64,000 bases of DNA from Microbacterium aurantiacum. GTDB taxonomy: Bacteria; Actinomycetota; Actinomycetes; Actinomycetales; Microbacteriaceae. The position numbers and the translations under genes were made by a program. Where the stretch lies: positions 20,237-84,236 of the forward strand of contig NZ_PGGU01000018.1 in assembly GCF_002872075.1 (NCBI RefSeq), in the 5' to 3' direction. The notes beneath the pieces were generated by a model. The model was not told where the DNA came from. It searched no databases and saw nothing but the letters and a program-made list of their open reading frames with translations. Shown one piece after another: positions 49,027 through 58,316 of this stretch (position 1 is the first letter of the stretch; each line of letters begins with the position of its first letter).

Positions 49027-50307
49027 TCAGGCCATGGCGGCCGAAGCGGCCTCGTCCTCAGTCGTGGCGACCAGCTGGCCGCAGGCCCCGTCGATCTCCT
49101 TGCCGCGGGTGTCGCGGAGGGTCGTCGGGATGCCGGCGTCGTTGAGCCGGCGCACGAACTCGTTCTGCGCCTCGCGCGTCGATGAGGTCCAGATCGATCC
49201 GGGCGTCGGGTTCAGCGGGATCGGGTTCACGTGCACCCAGCCGCGGCCGCGTTCGTTGAGCTTCTCCGCGAGCAGATCGGCGCGCCAGGCGTGGTCGTTC
49301 ATGTCCTTGATGAGCGCGTATTCGATCGAGACGCGGCGGCCGGTCTTCTCGTAGTAGTACCGAGCGGCATCGAGCGCCTCGTCGACCTTCCACTTCGAGT
49401 TCACCGGGATGAGCTCGTCGCGCAGGTGGTCATCCGGCGCGTGCAGCGACAGGGCGAACGTGACGGGGATGCCCTCGTCCGCGAGCTTCTTGATCGCCGG
49501 CACGAGTCCGACCGTCGAGACGGTGATGCCGCGCGCGCTCATGCCGAGTCCATCGGGCTGCGGCGCGACCATCGAGCGCACGGCATCCATCACGCGGTTG
49601 TAGTTGGCGAGCGGCTCGCCCATGCCCATGAAGACGATGTTGCTCACGCGCTCCATCGAGTGGTCGTCGGCCTTCTTTCCGCCGAGGCCCCCCTCGGCGA
49701 TGAGGCGGTTCGCCCGCACGATCTGCTCGACGATCTCGGCCGTCGACATGTTGCGCGTGAGGCCCGCCTGGCCGGTGGCGCAGAACGGGCAGTTCATACC
49801 GCAGCCGGCCTGGCTCGACACGCACAGCGTGATGCGCCCCGGGTACCGCATGAGCACGGACTCGACGAGCGCGCCGTCGTGCAGCCGCCAGAGGAACTTG
49901 ATCGTGTCGCCGCGGTCGGTCTCGAGGCGCCGCACCTCCGTGAGCAGTGGCGGGAGGAGCCCCCCGACGAGCTGCTCGCGGATGTCGGCAGGCAGATCGG
50001 TCATCTGCGCCGCGTCCGAGGTGTAGTGGCGGAAGTAGTGCGTGGCCAGCTGCTTCGCGCGGAATCCGGGCAGGCCGAGCTCCTTGACCTTCTCGATGCG
50101 CTCGGTCGGCGTGAGGTCGGCGAGGTGCAGCGGAGGCTTGCCGCGCTTCGGGCTCGCGAACTGCAGGAGCGGGCGCCCTTCGGCATCCTTCTTCTGCGTC
50201 CAGCCCTCGGTCGTCGGACGCACCTGCGGCGTTCCGGTGGCACGGAGCTTCCCCTTCGGGGGCGCGGATGCGGGTCGCGTCTCGCGCGCTCGGGGATTCT
50301 CGGTCAT
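49027..50307 (-). CDS. rlmN: 23S rRNA (adenine2503-C2)-methyltransferase
   Basis: Radical-SAM rRNA/tRNA methyltransferase of 426 residues. The CxxxCxxC cluster motif is CGMNCPFC at about residue 195, followed by [10 protein letters not shown]. The family block [14 protein letters not shown] appears as [15 protein letters not shown]. The N-terminal extension of about 60 residues is longer than in E. coli RlmN. ATG 50307 has both TACCCT 6 nt upstream (leaderless pattern) and a GGAGG directly before it. It methylates A2503 in 23S rRNA near the peptidyl transferase centre. Confidence 0.95.
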   Translation of the reverse strand: MTENPRARETRPASAPPKGKLRATGTPQVRPTTEGWTQKKDAEGRPLLQFASPKRGKPPLHLADLTPTERIEKVKELGLPGFRAKQLATHYFRHYTSDAAQMTDLPADIREQLVGGLLPPLLTEVRRLETDRGDTIKFLWRLHDGALVESVLMRYPGRITLCVSSQAGCGMNCPFCATGQAGLTRNMSTAEIVEQIVRANRLIAEGGLGGKKADDHSMERVSNIVFMGMGEPLANYNRVMDAVRSMVAPQPDGLGMSARGITVSTVGLVPAIKKLADEGIPVTFALSLHAPDDHLRDELIPVNSKWKVDEALDAARYYYEKTGRRVSIEYALIKDMNDHAWRADLLAEKLNERGRGWVHVNPIPLNPTPGSIWTSSTREAQNEFVRRLNDAGIPTTLRDTRGKEIDGACGQLVATTEDEAASAAMA

Positions 50308-50313
50308 GCCTCC

Positions 50314-50319
50314 AGGGTA
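50314..50319 (-). promoter_or_regulatory. -10 element (TACCCT) of rlmN
   Basis: On the minus strand TACCCT ends 6 nt before the ATG at 50307, the same hexamer and spacing as for the DUF4407 gene. GGAGGC lies between them. Confidence 0.45.
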
Positions 50320-50360
50320 CGCGGTGGCGGATGGGAAGCACCTGGAGTGCACGTCGTCCC

Positions 50361-50366
50361 TAGACT
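50361..50366 (+). promoter_or_regulatory. Leaderless -10 (TAGACT) of L7/L12-like gene
   Basis: TAGACT ends 6 nt before the ATG at 50373; no ribosome site. Confidence 0.55.
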
Positions 50367-50372
50367 GACCCC

Positions 50373-50912
50373 ATGGAGATCGTCTGGATCATCGGCATCG
50401 TCGTCGCAATCATCGCCGTCGTCGCCATCCTCGGCGTCGCCCTCCGCGGGATGCGGCCGAAGATCCCCGAAGCTCAGACGTTCACGCCCGTGCCGGTGAT
50501 GAGGTCATCGACGGCGAGCGCCGCGACGGCGACCCCCGCGGGAACATCGCCGGAGGTGATCGCGCAGATCGACCGGCTCATGGCAGCAGGCAAGAAGGTC
50601 CAGGCGATCAAGGTGCTCCGCGATCACGCGAAGCTCGGGCTCAAAGAGGCGAAGGACCGGATCGATCACTGGTCGATCAGCACCACGGCCGCGCACATCG
50701 CCGCCGTCTCGAACACCTCGCCGACGCGGTCGTCGATCTCGAACGCGCACTCGGGCTCCGCCCTTCCGGCAGCCGTCGTCGCCGAGGTCGACCGGCTCAT
50801 CGCCGCGAACCAGAAGATCACGGCGATCAAGCTGGTGCGCGAGCGCACCGGCCTGGGCCTCAAGGAGGCCAAGGACCTCGTCGAGGCTCGCGGATCAGGG
50901 CGCTCGCGCTGA
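50373..50912 (+). CDS. Membrane-anchored protein with two L7/L12 C-terminal-like repeats
   Basis: Protein of 179 residues. One N-terminal membrane helix (about residues 3-25) is followed by two repeats, about 58-100 and 131-175, each with the form (D)RL(M/I)AA..K..AIK..R......GLKEAKD. This is the core of the ribosomal protein L7/L12 C-terminal domain, which contacts translation factors. A Ser/Thr-rich linker joins them. Such membrane-tethered L7/L12-like proteins are seen in actinobacteria without an assigned function. It is divergent from rlmN. Confidence 0.8.
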   Translation: MEIVWIIGIVVAIIAVVAILGVALRGMRPKIPEAQTFTPVPVMRSSTASAATATPAGTSPEVIAQIDRLMAAGKKVQAIKVLRDHAKLGLKEAKDRIDHWSISTTAAHIAAVSNTSPTRSSISNAHSGSALPAAVVAEVDRLIAANQKITAIKLVRERTGLGLKEAKDLVEARGSGRSR

Positions 50913-50954
50913 GCCCGCCCCGGTGAGCGACGTCACCGGTCTCTTCATCGCGAT

Positions 50955-51956
50955 CTAGAGCGACTCGCGGCGCACCAGCGTCGTGGGGAGGATCTGCAGC
51001 TTCTCGGCCGGGCGCCCGTGGATCATCGCGATCAGCGCCTCCGCCGCCGCACGTCCCATCTCCTCGAGCGGCTGACGCACGGTGGTCAGCGGCGGCTCGG
51101 ACGTCGTGGCGATGAGCACGTCGTCGAAACCGACGATCGACACGTCCAGCGGAACCCTGCGTCCGGCGGCCTGGAGCACCCGGATCGCTCCGGCCGCCAT
51201 GAGGTCCGATGAGGCGAACACCCCGTCGAGATCCGGTGCACGCTGCAGCAGCCGGGCCATCGCGGCCATCCCGCTGTCGACGGTGAAATCGCCGTGGACG
51301 ATGGGACCGGGCACGATGCCGGAGCGCGTGAGCTCCTCGGTCCATCCGCGCATGCGTTCGTTCGCCTGCTCCATGTCCGGTGGCCCGGTGATGATGCCGA
51401 TGGTGCGGCGCCCCGCCTCCACGAGCGCGCGCGCCGCGAGCGCTCCACCTCCCAGGTTGTCCGAGTCGACGACGATCGAGCCGGGGTCGATCTCGTACTG
51501 GGGCTTGCCGACCCACGCGATCGGCACGGGCGAATCGGCGAGCGCCTCCACCAGATGCGTGATCTCGTGCTGAAGGATGACGATCACGCCGTCGACAGCA
51601 CCTGAGCGGAGGAACTTGGGGATCTTGCCCCGATCCTCGTCATCGGCCGGCAGCAGCACGGGCTGGACGTCGCCTGCGGCGAGCCCCTTCGCGGCTCCCT
51701 TCAGAGCCGAGGCGAAGAACGTGCCGTTCAGGCTGCCGATCTCATTGAAGGCGACGACGAGTCCGATGGCGCCGGCGCGGCCACCACGGAGCATCCGGGC
51801 CGCGAAATTCGCCTCGTAGCCCAGGAGCGCCGCCTCGCGCTCGACGGCGGACGTCATCACCGGGTCGACGTTGGTGGCACCCGCCAGAACACGGGCCGCC
51901 GTGGCGCGGGAGACGCCGGCGGCCTTCGCCACGTCGACGATCGTGGGCCGGACCAT
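50955..51956 (-). CDS. LacI-family regulator
   Basis: Regulator of 333 residues with the HTH at residues 3-50 (TIVDVAKAAGVSRATAARVLAG) and a LacI effector domain. ATG 51956 follows AAGGAA. The gene is divergent from the binding-protein gene at 52214, and two copies of GANAGATCGNTCTCTS lie between them, so it probably represses the importer 52214-55419 and itself. Confidence 0.92.
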   Translation of the reverse strand: MVRPTIVDVAKAAGVSRATAARVLAGATNVDPVMTSAVEREAALLGYEANFAARMLRGGRAGAIGLVVAFNEIGSLNGTFFASALKGAAKGLAAGDVQPVLLPADDEDRGKIPKFLRSGAVDGVIVILQHEITHLVEALADSPVPIAWVGKPQYEIDPGSIVVDSDNLGGGALAARALVEAGRRTIGIITGPPDMEQANERMRGWTEELTRSGIVPGPIVHGDFTVDSGMAAMARLLQRAPDLDGVFASSDLMAAGAIRVLQAAGRRVPLDVSIVGFDDVLIATTSEPPLTTVRQPLEEMGRAAAEALIAMIHGRPAEKLQILPTTLVRRESL

Positions 51957-51988
51957 TGTTCCTTCTCCCTGCGTCGGATGCGGCGCTC

Positions 51989-52162
51989 GATAGATCGTTC
52001 TCTGATGGAATGACCCTTGCATACTTGCACATTCAGCTCCATCCACTCTAGTCGTCAGGGGCTGTCACGGCGCGGTGCACCGATTCGCGGTGTCGAACAC
52101 GGGAAGGGTTGCCCTGCTGCGCGAACCGGGGTTATGGTGTGCCGATGAGAGATCGATCTCTC
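51989..52162. promoter_or_regulatory. Two LacI operators and importer promoter
   Basis: A perfect 16-bp palindrome GAGAGATCGATCTCTC (52147-52162) and a 13/16 match GATAGATCGTTCTCTG (51989-52004) flank the divergent region. The importer promoter has -35 TTGCCC (52109-52114) and -10 TATGGT (52133-52138), 18 bp apart, and would start at about 52145 beside the first site. The 257-bp region contains no gene. Confidence 0.7.
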
Positions 52163-52213
52163 GGTTCGGCCATCAGGCCAGCAATCACATGTCCCCAACG
52201 AAGAGGAGCAGTT

Positions 52214-53488
52214 GTGAACCGTCGCAAAATCGCCCTGTCCGTCGCACTCGTCGGTGCTCTCGCGCTCGTCTCCGGATGTTCGTCAGGCGGCGCCGGGGAG
52301 GGTTCGGACGACCCGAACGCGGAGTTCGAGTTCTGGTCCTTCACCGGAATCGGCCAGAAGGACTCCGTCGACCGCTACCGGGAGAAGAACCCGGACGCGA
52401 AGGTGAAGCTCTCCGAGGTCGGCAGCACGACCGAGACCGCCACCGCCCTGACCGCTGCACTCGCCGGCGGTCGTGTCCCCGACCTCGTGATGATCCAGAA
52501 CGACGACCTCCCGAAGTTCCTCGAGAACCCCGGCAACTTCGTCGACCTTCGCACTCTCGGTGGCGACGACCTCGGCGACGATTACCTCGACTGGGCGATC
52601 GGAGGGGCCACGGCCGAGGACGGATCGATCATCGGCATCCCCACGGATGTCGGCGGCCTGAGCTTCGCGTATCGCGCCGACCTGTTCGAGGCCGCCGGCC
52701 TTCCCACCGACCCGGCCGAAGTCGCCGAGATGTGGTCGACGTGGGACGGCTTCATCGAGATGGGGAAGAAGTACACGGCGGCGACCGGAGAGCCGTTCGT
52801 CGACAACGTCGAGACGAGCGTGTTCTTCTCCACCGTCAACCAGGTCAGCGAGAAGTACTACTCACCGGACGGCGAGCTCATCTACGACTCCAACCCCGAG
52901 GTCGAGGAAGCCTTCGACGTGGCGGTGCGCACCTACGAGGCGGGCATCAGCGCCAGCATCCCAGCGTGGTCGTCCGGCTGGGCGCCGGGCAAGGCCAACG
53001 CCGCGTTCGCCGTCACCACGGCACCGTCATGGATGCTGGCGGGGTTCAAGACCGACGCTCCCGAGACCGAGGGCAAGTGGCGCATCGCCTCCATCCCCGG
53101 CGTCGGCGGCAACTGGGGTGGCAGCGTCATCGCGATCCCGGCGCGCGCCGACAACCCCGAGGCCGCCTGGCAGTACATCGAGACGATGCTCTCGCCCGAA
53201 GGGCAGACCGAGCACTTCGCCACCACCGGCACCTTCCCCGCTGCGAAGGACGCCCTGGAGAGCGAAGAGGTCAAGGGCTACACCGACCCGTTCTTCGGCG
53301 ACTCCCCCGTCGGCGCGACCCTGAGCGAGTCGGTGCTGCAGTTCAACTCCTTCCACAACGGACCCGACACCAGTGCGATCGGCGCCGCGCTGCTCAATGC
53401 GCTGGTCGACATGGAGGCCGGGAACGTGAAACCCGCCGACGCCTGGAAGACCGGGCTCGACAGCGCCAAGGCCGCGCTGGGCGGCTGA
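52214..53488 (+). CDS. ABC sugar-binding lipoprotein
   Basis: CUT1 solute-binding lipoprotein of 424 residues with lipobox LVSGC at about residues 18-22. The GTG start at 52214 follows AGGAG by 5 nt; an open frame further upstream runs through the operator and is rejected. Two permeases follow. The nearby GH51 arabinofuranosidase suggests an arabinose-containing oligosaccharide, by context only. It is separated from the permeases by a hairpin at 53501-53530. Confidence 0.92.
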   Translation: MNRRKIALSVALVGALALVSGCSSGGAGEGSDDPNAEFEFWSFTGIGQKDSVDRYREKNPDAKVKLSEVGSTTETATALTAALAGGRVPDLVMIQNDDLPKFLENPGNFVDLRTLGGDDLGDDYLDWAIGGATAEDGSIIGIPTDVGGLSFAYRADLFEAAGLPTDPAEVAEMWSTWDGFIEMGKKYTAATGEPFVDNVETSVFFSTVNQVSEKYYSPDGELIYDSNPEVEEAFDVAVRTYEAGISASIPAWSSGWAPGKANAAFAVTTAPSWMLAGFKTDAPETEGKWRIASIPGVGGNWGGSVIAIPARADNPEAAWQYIETMLSPEGQTEHFATTGTFPAAKDALESEEVKGYTDPFFGDSPVGATLSESVLQFNSFHNGPDTSAIGAALLNALVDMEAGNVKPADAWKTGLDSAKAALGG

Positions 53489-53500
53489 CCGTTCCGCTCC

Positions 53501-53530
53501 ATGGTGGCCCGCCGCGAGGCGGGCCACCAT
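53501..53530 (+). terminator. Perfect hairpin between binding-protein and permease genes
   Basis: Arms of 13 bp (ATGGTGGCCCGCC, 53501-53513; complement 53518-53530) with a GCGA loop. Inside an operon, such a stem usually acts as a partial terminator or protects the 3' end of the binding-protein message, giving more binding protein than permease. Confidence 0.7.
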
Positions 53531-53548
53531 CTGAACCGAGGTAGGACC

Positions 53549-54511
53549 ATGACTGCGACTGCGACCGCCATCCCCATCCACAGGATCCGCCGAGGCGACC
53601 GGCCCCCGACACAGGCGATCCGCCAGCCCTTCGCCGAACGCCTCGCGCCGTACCTGTACGTCGCGCCGTTCTTCGTGATCTTCGCCATCTTCGGGCTGTT
53701 CCCGCTGCTGTTCACGTTCTACGTGGCGCTGTTCGACTGGAACCCGATCGGCGAACAGACCTTCGTCGGCCTGGCGAACTTCGAACGGCTCTTCCAGGAC
53801 CCGCGCTTCTGGAACGCCTTCGTGAACACCTTCGGCATCTTCCTGATCTCCACGATCCCGCAACTGCTGCTGGCACTCGGCCTGGCGCACCTGCTCAATC
53901 ACGCCACTCTGAAGTTCGCGAACTTCTTCCGCATGGCTCTGCTCATCCCGTACATCACGTCGGTGGCGGCGACCGCCCTGGTGTTCGCGCAGATCTTCGA
54001 CAAGAACTTCGGACTCATCAACTGGGTGCTCGATCTGGTCGGAGCGCCGGCCGTGAACTTCATGTCGTCGCAGGTGGGGTCATGGATCGTCATCTCGTCG
54101 ATGGTGATGTGGCGCTGGTTCGGCTACAACACGCTCCTGTACCTCGCAGGACTCCAGGCGCTGCCTCGCGAGATGTACGAGGCCGCGGCGGTCGACGGTG
54201 CATCCGGATGGCAGCAGTTCATCCACCTGACGATTCCCTCGCTGCGTCCGATCATCATCTTCACCGTCATCATGTCGACGATCGGCGGACTGCAGATCTT
54301 CACCGAACCGCTTCTGGTGGCACCCGAATCGGGTCTCACCTGCGGCGGCGGCAGACAGTGCCAGACGCTGGCTCTCTTCCTGTACGAGCAGGGCTTCGGC
54401 CAGTTCGAGTTCGGCTACGGGTCAGCGATCGGCGTCGCACTGTTCGTCATCGTCGTGGTCGTCTCGCTGATCAACTTCTTCCTCACCACCCGCACCCGGA
54501 AGGCACGCTGA
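53549..54511 (+). CDS. Carbohydrate ABC permease (MalF-like)
   Basis: CUT1 permease of 320 residues with six hydrophobic segments and the EAA loop YEAAAVDGASGWQQFIHLTIP near residue 215. ATG 53549 follows GAGGTAGGA. Its stop overlaps the next start by one base. Confidence 0.92.
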   Translation: MTATATAIPIHRIRRGDRPPTQAIRQPFAERLAPYLYVAPFFVIFAIFGLFPLLFTFYVALFDWNPIGEQTFVGLANFERLFQDPRFWNAFVNTFGIFLISTIPQLLLALGLAHLLNHATLKFANFFRMALLIPYITSVAATALVFAQIFDKNFGLINWVLDLVGAPAVNFMSSQVGSWIVISSMVMWRWFGYNTLLYLAGLQALPREMYEAAAVDGASGWQQFIHLTIPSLRPIIIFTVIMSTIGGLQIFTEPLLVAPESGLTCGGGRQCQTLALFLYEQGFGQFEFGYGSAIGVALFVIVVVVSLINFFLTTRTRKAR

Positions 54512-55419
54512 TGTCCCGCATGATCGATGAGGCGGCCCCGGCGTCGCGTGAGGATCACCTCGACCGTCCGCAGCACGACCGGCGGCGCCGCGGCTCCCGC
54601 GTCGGCAAGGTCTCGTGGCCGGTGTACGCGCTGCTGATCATCGCAGTGCTGATCAGCGTGTTCCCGCTGTACTACATGTTCGTGATCGCATCGGTGGGCG
54701 CCTCGGCCGTGACCTCGATCCCGCCTCGGCTGTATCCCGGGTTTGACTTCTTCGACATCACCGCGAAGGTCTTCGAGACGGTGCCCTTCCTGCAGTCGCT
54801 GCTCAACAGCGTGATCGTGTCGCTGGCCGTGGCGGTCATCACGTCGTTGCTGTGCGCCCTGGCCGGCTTCGCATTCGCGAAGCTGCAGTTCCCCGGGCGG
54901 AACACGCTGTTCCTCATCGTGCTGCTGACGATGACCGTTCCGGCGCAGCTGAGCGTGATCCCGCAGTACCTGATCATCTCCTGGCTCGATTGGGTCGACA
55001 CCCTTCAGGCCATCATCCTGCCGGGCCTCGCCAGCGCCTTCGGCATCTTCTGGATGCGTCAGCACCTGTCGACCACGCTGAACGACGAACTGATGGCGGC
55101 CGCCCGAATCGACGGAGCCAACAGCTGGCAGATCTTCTGGCGCATCGGGTTCCCTGTCGTACGACCGGCCGCGTTCGTCCTCGGCCTGATCACCTTCACC
55201 GGCGTGTGGAACGACTTCATGTGGCCGTTCATCGTGCTGAAGTCACCCGAGCTGTTCACCGTGCAGATCGCCTTGAAGCAGCTGCAGGCGAACCGCACGA
55301 TCGACCTGGCCCTGACCATGGGCGGATCGTTCATGGCGACGCTGCCGCTGCTCATCGTCTTCTTCTTCGTCGGCCGCCGCATGGTCGCGGGGATCATGGA
55401 CGGCGCATTCAAGGGCTAG
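54511..55419 (+). CDS. Carbohydrate ABC permease (MalG-like)
   Basis: CUT1 permease of 302 residues with a charged 35-residue N-terminus, six hydrophobic segments and the EAA loop MAAARIDGANSWQIFWRIGFP near residue 195. It ends in FKG. TGATG overlap with the partner gene. Its stop codon overlaps that of the convergent LacI gene (CTAG), so no terminator fits between them. Confidence 0.93.
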   Translation: MSRMIDEAAPASREDHLDRPQHDRRRRGSRVGKVSWPVYALLIIAVLISVFPLYYMFVIASVGASAVTSIPPRLYPGFDFFDITAKVFETVPFLQSLLNSVIVSLAVAVITSLLCALAGFAFAKLQFPGRNTLFLIVLLTMTVPAQLSVIPQYLIISWLDWVDTLQAIILPGLASAFGIFWMRQHLSTTLNDELMAAARIDGANSWQIFWRIGFPVVRPAAFVLGLITFTGVWNDFMWPFIVLKSPELFTVQIALKQLQANRTIDLALTMGGSFMATLPLLIVFFFVGRRMVAGIMDGAFKG

Positions 55420-56462
55420 TCCGCGGCTCCTCCGGCGGACACCGGGAAGGTCGCTCTCGTCGAGCCCCGGGCGATGAGCTCTGTGGGCAGTTCGATGACC
55501 TCGTCGCCCAGATCCTCTCCCCTCACCGCTCTGACCAGGGTGTGCACCGCCGCCGCCGCCATCTCCCTGATCGGCTGCCGGATGGTCGTCAGGGAGGGAT
55601 GCAGCCACCGCGCGCCGCGCACATCGTCGAACCCGATGACGAGAACATCCCTGGGGATGCTCAGTCCCGCTTCGGCGATGGCGCGGTATGCGCCGGCCGC
55701 CATCTCGTCCGAGCAGGCGAACAGGCCGATCGGCCCGTCGCCGGGGAGTCCGGCCAGCGCCTTCGCGCACGAGCGCCAGGCTTCCATCGCGCTCCAGTCG
55801 GCATCCATGCGCACGCACGGCGCGCCGGGGACGAGACGGCTCAGCGTCTCGAGAAAGCCCTCCACGCGACCACGACCGTACCGGTAGGACGGCGCGCCTC
55901 CGATGACGATGAAGCGCCTCACCCCGCGGTCGATCAAATGCTCGGCAGCAGCCTTCCCGCCGGCGCGGTCGGTGGTGCGCACACTCGGCAGCTTCATCGG
56001 CGGTTCGGACGGGGGCTCCAGCAGGACGATCGGGATCCCCGCCCGGCGCATCGCCGCCATCTGCGCCGCAGTGGGAACGATGAGCCCGAGGATCACTCCC
56101 GCCGTGCCGCGCGAGCGAATCCGCTGCGGCCAGTCGTCTTCGGGGTCATCGCGCTCGGTGGTGAGCACGAGGTCGTAGCGCAGCCGCGCCGCCGCAGTCC
56201 GCGCGCCGGCGGTGACCTCGTCGGTGTACGGGTCGTGGAAGTGCGCCAGCACGAGATCGAAGACGAGAGAGGTGCCGCGGCGTGGGCGCCCCCGCGACTC
56301 ACCGGCGCCGGTGTAGCCCAGGGTCTGCGCCACACGCAGCACCCGCGTCCGCGTATCCTGCGCCATGTCGCCGCGGCCTCGCAGGGCACGCGACGCCGTC
56401 GAGATGCTGACGCCGGCATCCTCGGCCACGCGGGCGAGCGTGATTCGAGGAGATGAGGGCAT
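55416..56462 (-). CDS. LacI-family regulator
   Basis: Regulator of 348 residues with the HTH at about 7-55 (ITLARVAEDAGVSISTASRALRG) and a LacI effector domain. ATG 56462 is preceded at 6 nt by CAAAAT, so it is probably leaderless; the open frame upstream lies across the promoter. It is divergent from the ThuA-like/Gfo/GH51 operon and probably controls it through the palindrome at 56470-56480. Confidence 0.92.
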   Translation of the reverse strand: MPSSPRITLARVAEDAGVSISTASRALRGRGDMAQDTRTRVLRVAQTLGYTGAGESRGRPRRGTSLVFDLVLAHFHDPYTDEVTAGARTAAARLRYDLVLTTERDDPEDDWPQRIRSRGTAGVILGLIVPTAAQMAAMRRAGIPIVLLEPPSEPPMKLPSVRTTDRAGGKAAAEHLIDRGVRRFIVIGGAPSYRYGRGRVEGFLETLSRLVPGAPCVRMDADWSAMEAWRSCAKALAGLPGDGPIGLFACSDEMAAGAYRAIAEAGLSIPRDVLVIGFDDVRGARWLHPSLTTIRQPIREMAAAAVHTLVRAVRGEDLGDEVIELPTELIARGSTRATFPVSAGGAAD

Positions 56463-56468
56463 CTGTCT

Positions 56469-56482
56469 ATTTTGCGCAAATT
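56469..56482. promoter_or_regulatory. LacI operator (TTTGCGCAAA) over the LacI -10
   Basis: ATTTTGCGCAAATT (56469-56482) has a perfect 10-bp palindromic core TTTGCGCAAA. On the minus strand it overlaps CAAAAT, the leaderless -10 hexamer 6 nt before the LacI start, consistent with autorepression. It lies about 70 bp before the ThuA-like gene. Confidence 0.6.
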
Positions 56483-56550
56483 CTGAGACTTCCGCCAGCA
56501 CAACTGGCAGAGTTTCACGCGATCCGCACCGCCGTGGAAGGAGCACCCTC

Positions 56551-57258
56551 ATGACCGCTCGGAAAGCACTGATCGTACGAGGGGGCTGGGAAGGGCACAG
56601 ACCGGTGGAGGCCACCGAGATGTTCCTGCCGTTCCTCGAACGCCACGGCTTCGACGTGCAGATCGAGGAGTCCAACGACGTCTACGCCGACGCCGACGTG
56701 ATGGATCAGGTCGATCTCATCGTCCAATCCGTCACGATGTCCGAGATCAGCGGCGACGCCTTCGCGGGACTCCGGCGCGCCGTGGAGCGCGGCGCGGGAC
56801 TCGCCGGCTGGCACGGCGGGATCGCCGACTCCTATCGAAACAACTCCGACTACCTGCAGCTCATCGGCGGGCAGTTCGCGACGCATCCGTCGAAGCATCC
56901 GGACGAGCGCGCGGGCGACGAGACCGACAACTACCTCTGCTACACCGTCGACGTCACCGACCTCGGCCGCCAGCACGAGATCATGGCGGGCCTCGAGGAC
57001 TTCACCCTGCGCACAGAGCAGTACTGGGTGCTCACCGACGACCTCAACGACGTGCTGGCCACGACGACGCACCCCGCGCAGCCGTACCACCCGTGGCACC
57101 GCCCCGTCGTCTCGCCCGCCGTCTGGACGCGGCAGTGGGGCGAAGGGCGGGTCTTCGTCGCGACGCCGGGCCACAGCCCCGTCGTGCTGCGCGACGTCAA
57201 CGTACGAACCATCATCGAGAGAGGAATGCTGTGGGCGAGCCGCACGGTATCGGAATAG
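56551..57258 (+). CDS. ThuA-like domain protein
   Basis: Protein of 235 residues with the ThuA (trehalose-utilisation, glutamine-amidotransferase-like) fold: an N-terminal ALIVRGGWEGH strand-loop, GLAGWHGGIADSY with the conserved His, and TPGHSPVVL near the C-terminus. ATG 56551 follows GGAAGGAG. Related proteins accompany Gfo/Idh dehydrogenases in sugar catabolic operons and may act in 3-keto-sugar conversion. It overlaps the next gene by 28 nt. Confidence 0.87.
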   Translation: MTARKALIVRGGWEGHRPVEATEMFLPFLERHGFDVQIEESNDVYADADVMDQVDLIVQSVTMSEISGDAFAGLRRAVERGAGLAGWHGGIADSYRNNSDYLQLIGGQFATHPSKHPDERAGDETDNYLCYTVDVTDLGRQHEIMAGLEDFTLRTEQYWVLTDDLNDVLATTTHPAQPYHPWHRPVVSPAVWTRQWGEGRVFVATPGHSPVVLRDVNVRTIIERGMLWASRTVSE

Positions 57259-58316
57259 TCGGTCTCGGAGTCATCTCCGGCCAGTACCTTGCCACCCTGG
57301 GAACGCATCCGGGGGTGCGGATCGCGGCGACCGCCGACCTGGATACCGCACGCGCTGCCGCGGTCGCGGCGGAGATCCCCGGCTGCCGCGCGTCGACGGT
57401 CGACGAACTCGTCGCCGATCCGAACGTGCAGACGGTGCTGAACCTGACGGTGCCCGCCGCCCATGCGGAGGTCGCCCTCGCGGCCCTGCGCCAGGGCAAG
57501 AACGTCTTCGGCGAGAAGCCGCTCGCCCCCGCTCTCTCCGCGGCACGCGGCGTCATCGACGCGGCAGGATCGGCGTGGGTCGGCTGCGCGCCCGACACCG
57601 TTCTCGGAACCGGCATCCAGACCGCCCGCGCCGTCGTGGACGACGGCGAGATCGGGCGTCCCGTCGCTGCAGTGGCGACATGGGTCTCCGCGGGGCATGA
57701 GGCCTGGCATCCGAATCCGGACTTCTACTACCGCCCGGGCGGCGGACCCCTGTTCGACATGGGCCCGTACTACCTCACGTCGCTGTTCCACCTGCTCGGA
57801 CCCGTCGCCCGGGTCTCCGGCGCCTCCTCGCGGCCGCGAGACGTGCGGCTCATCGCATCCGGTCCACGAGCCGGCGAGGAGATCCCGGTGGAGATCGACA
57901 CGCACGTGACCGGAATCCTCGAACACGTCGGCGGCGCCGTCTCGACGGTCACCTTCAGCTTCGACGGCGCGGCCAGCGAAGCCGCGCCGATCGAGGTGCA
58001 CGGCGAGACCGGCACGCTCTCCCTGCCGGATCCGAACATGTTCGACGGCGAGGTGCGCCTGCGCCGGCCCGGCGACGACCGCTGGTCACCGATTGCCCCG
58101 CGCGCCGGCTACGCGAACGCCGGCCGCGGGATCGGCCTGCTCGACTTCGTGTCGGGAGGGCGTCGCACCGACGGCACGATCGCCCTCCATGTGCTCGAGA
58201 TCATGACGGCACTCGCGGAATCTGCGCAGAGCGGCAGGCGGATCGATCTCACGACCACGGCGGAGCGCCCGGCTCTCGTCCCCCTCACCACCGAGACCCA
58301 GTGGAGGATGCGATGA
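57231..58316 (+). CDS. Gfo/Idh/MocA-family oxidoreductase
   Basis: NAD(P)-dependent dehydrogenase of 361 residues. The Rossmann motif is GIVGLGVISGQYL at about 8-20, with the family motif GEKPLAP near 95 and GGPLFDMGPYYL with the catalytic residues near 180. The GTG start at 57231 lies inside the ThuA-like gene and follows GAGAGG. It is the second gene of a ThuA-Gfo-GH51 operon; GH51 starts with a 4-nt overlap. Confidence 0.87.
   Translation: MGEPHGIGIVGLGVISGQYLATLGTHPGVRIAATADLDTARAAAVAAEIPGCRASTVDELVADPNVQTVLNLTVPAAHAEVALAALRQGKNVFGEKPLAPALSAARGVIDAAGSAWVGCAPDTVLGTGIQTARAVVDDGEIGRPVAAVATWVSAGHEAWHPNPDFYYRPGGGPLFDMGPYYLTSLFHLLGPVARVSGASSRPRDVRLIASGPRAGEEIPVEIDTHVTGILEHVGGAVSTVTFSFDGAASEAAPIEVHGETGTLSLPDPNMFDGEVRLRRPGDDRWSPIAPRAGYANAGRGIGLLDFVSGGRRTDGTIALHVLEIMTALAESAQSGRRIDLTTTAERPALVPLTTETQWRMR

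Noticed and set aside
53501-53530. Start of the permease gene at 53501 inside the hairpin
   Set aside because: The frame is open there, but the perfect hairpin and the GAGGTAGGA before ATG 53549 favour the later start.
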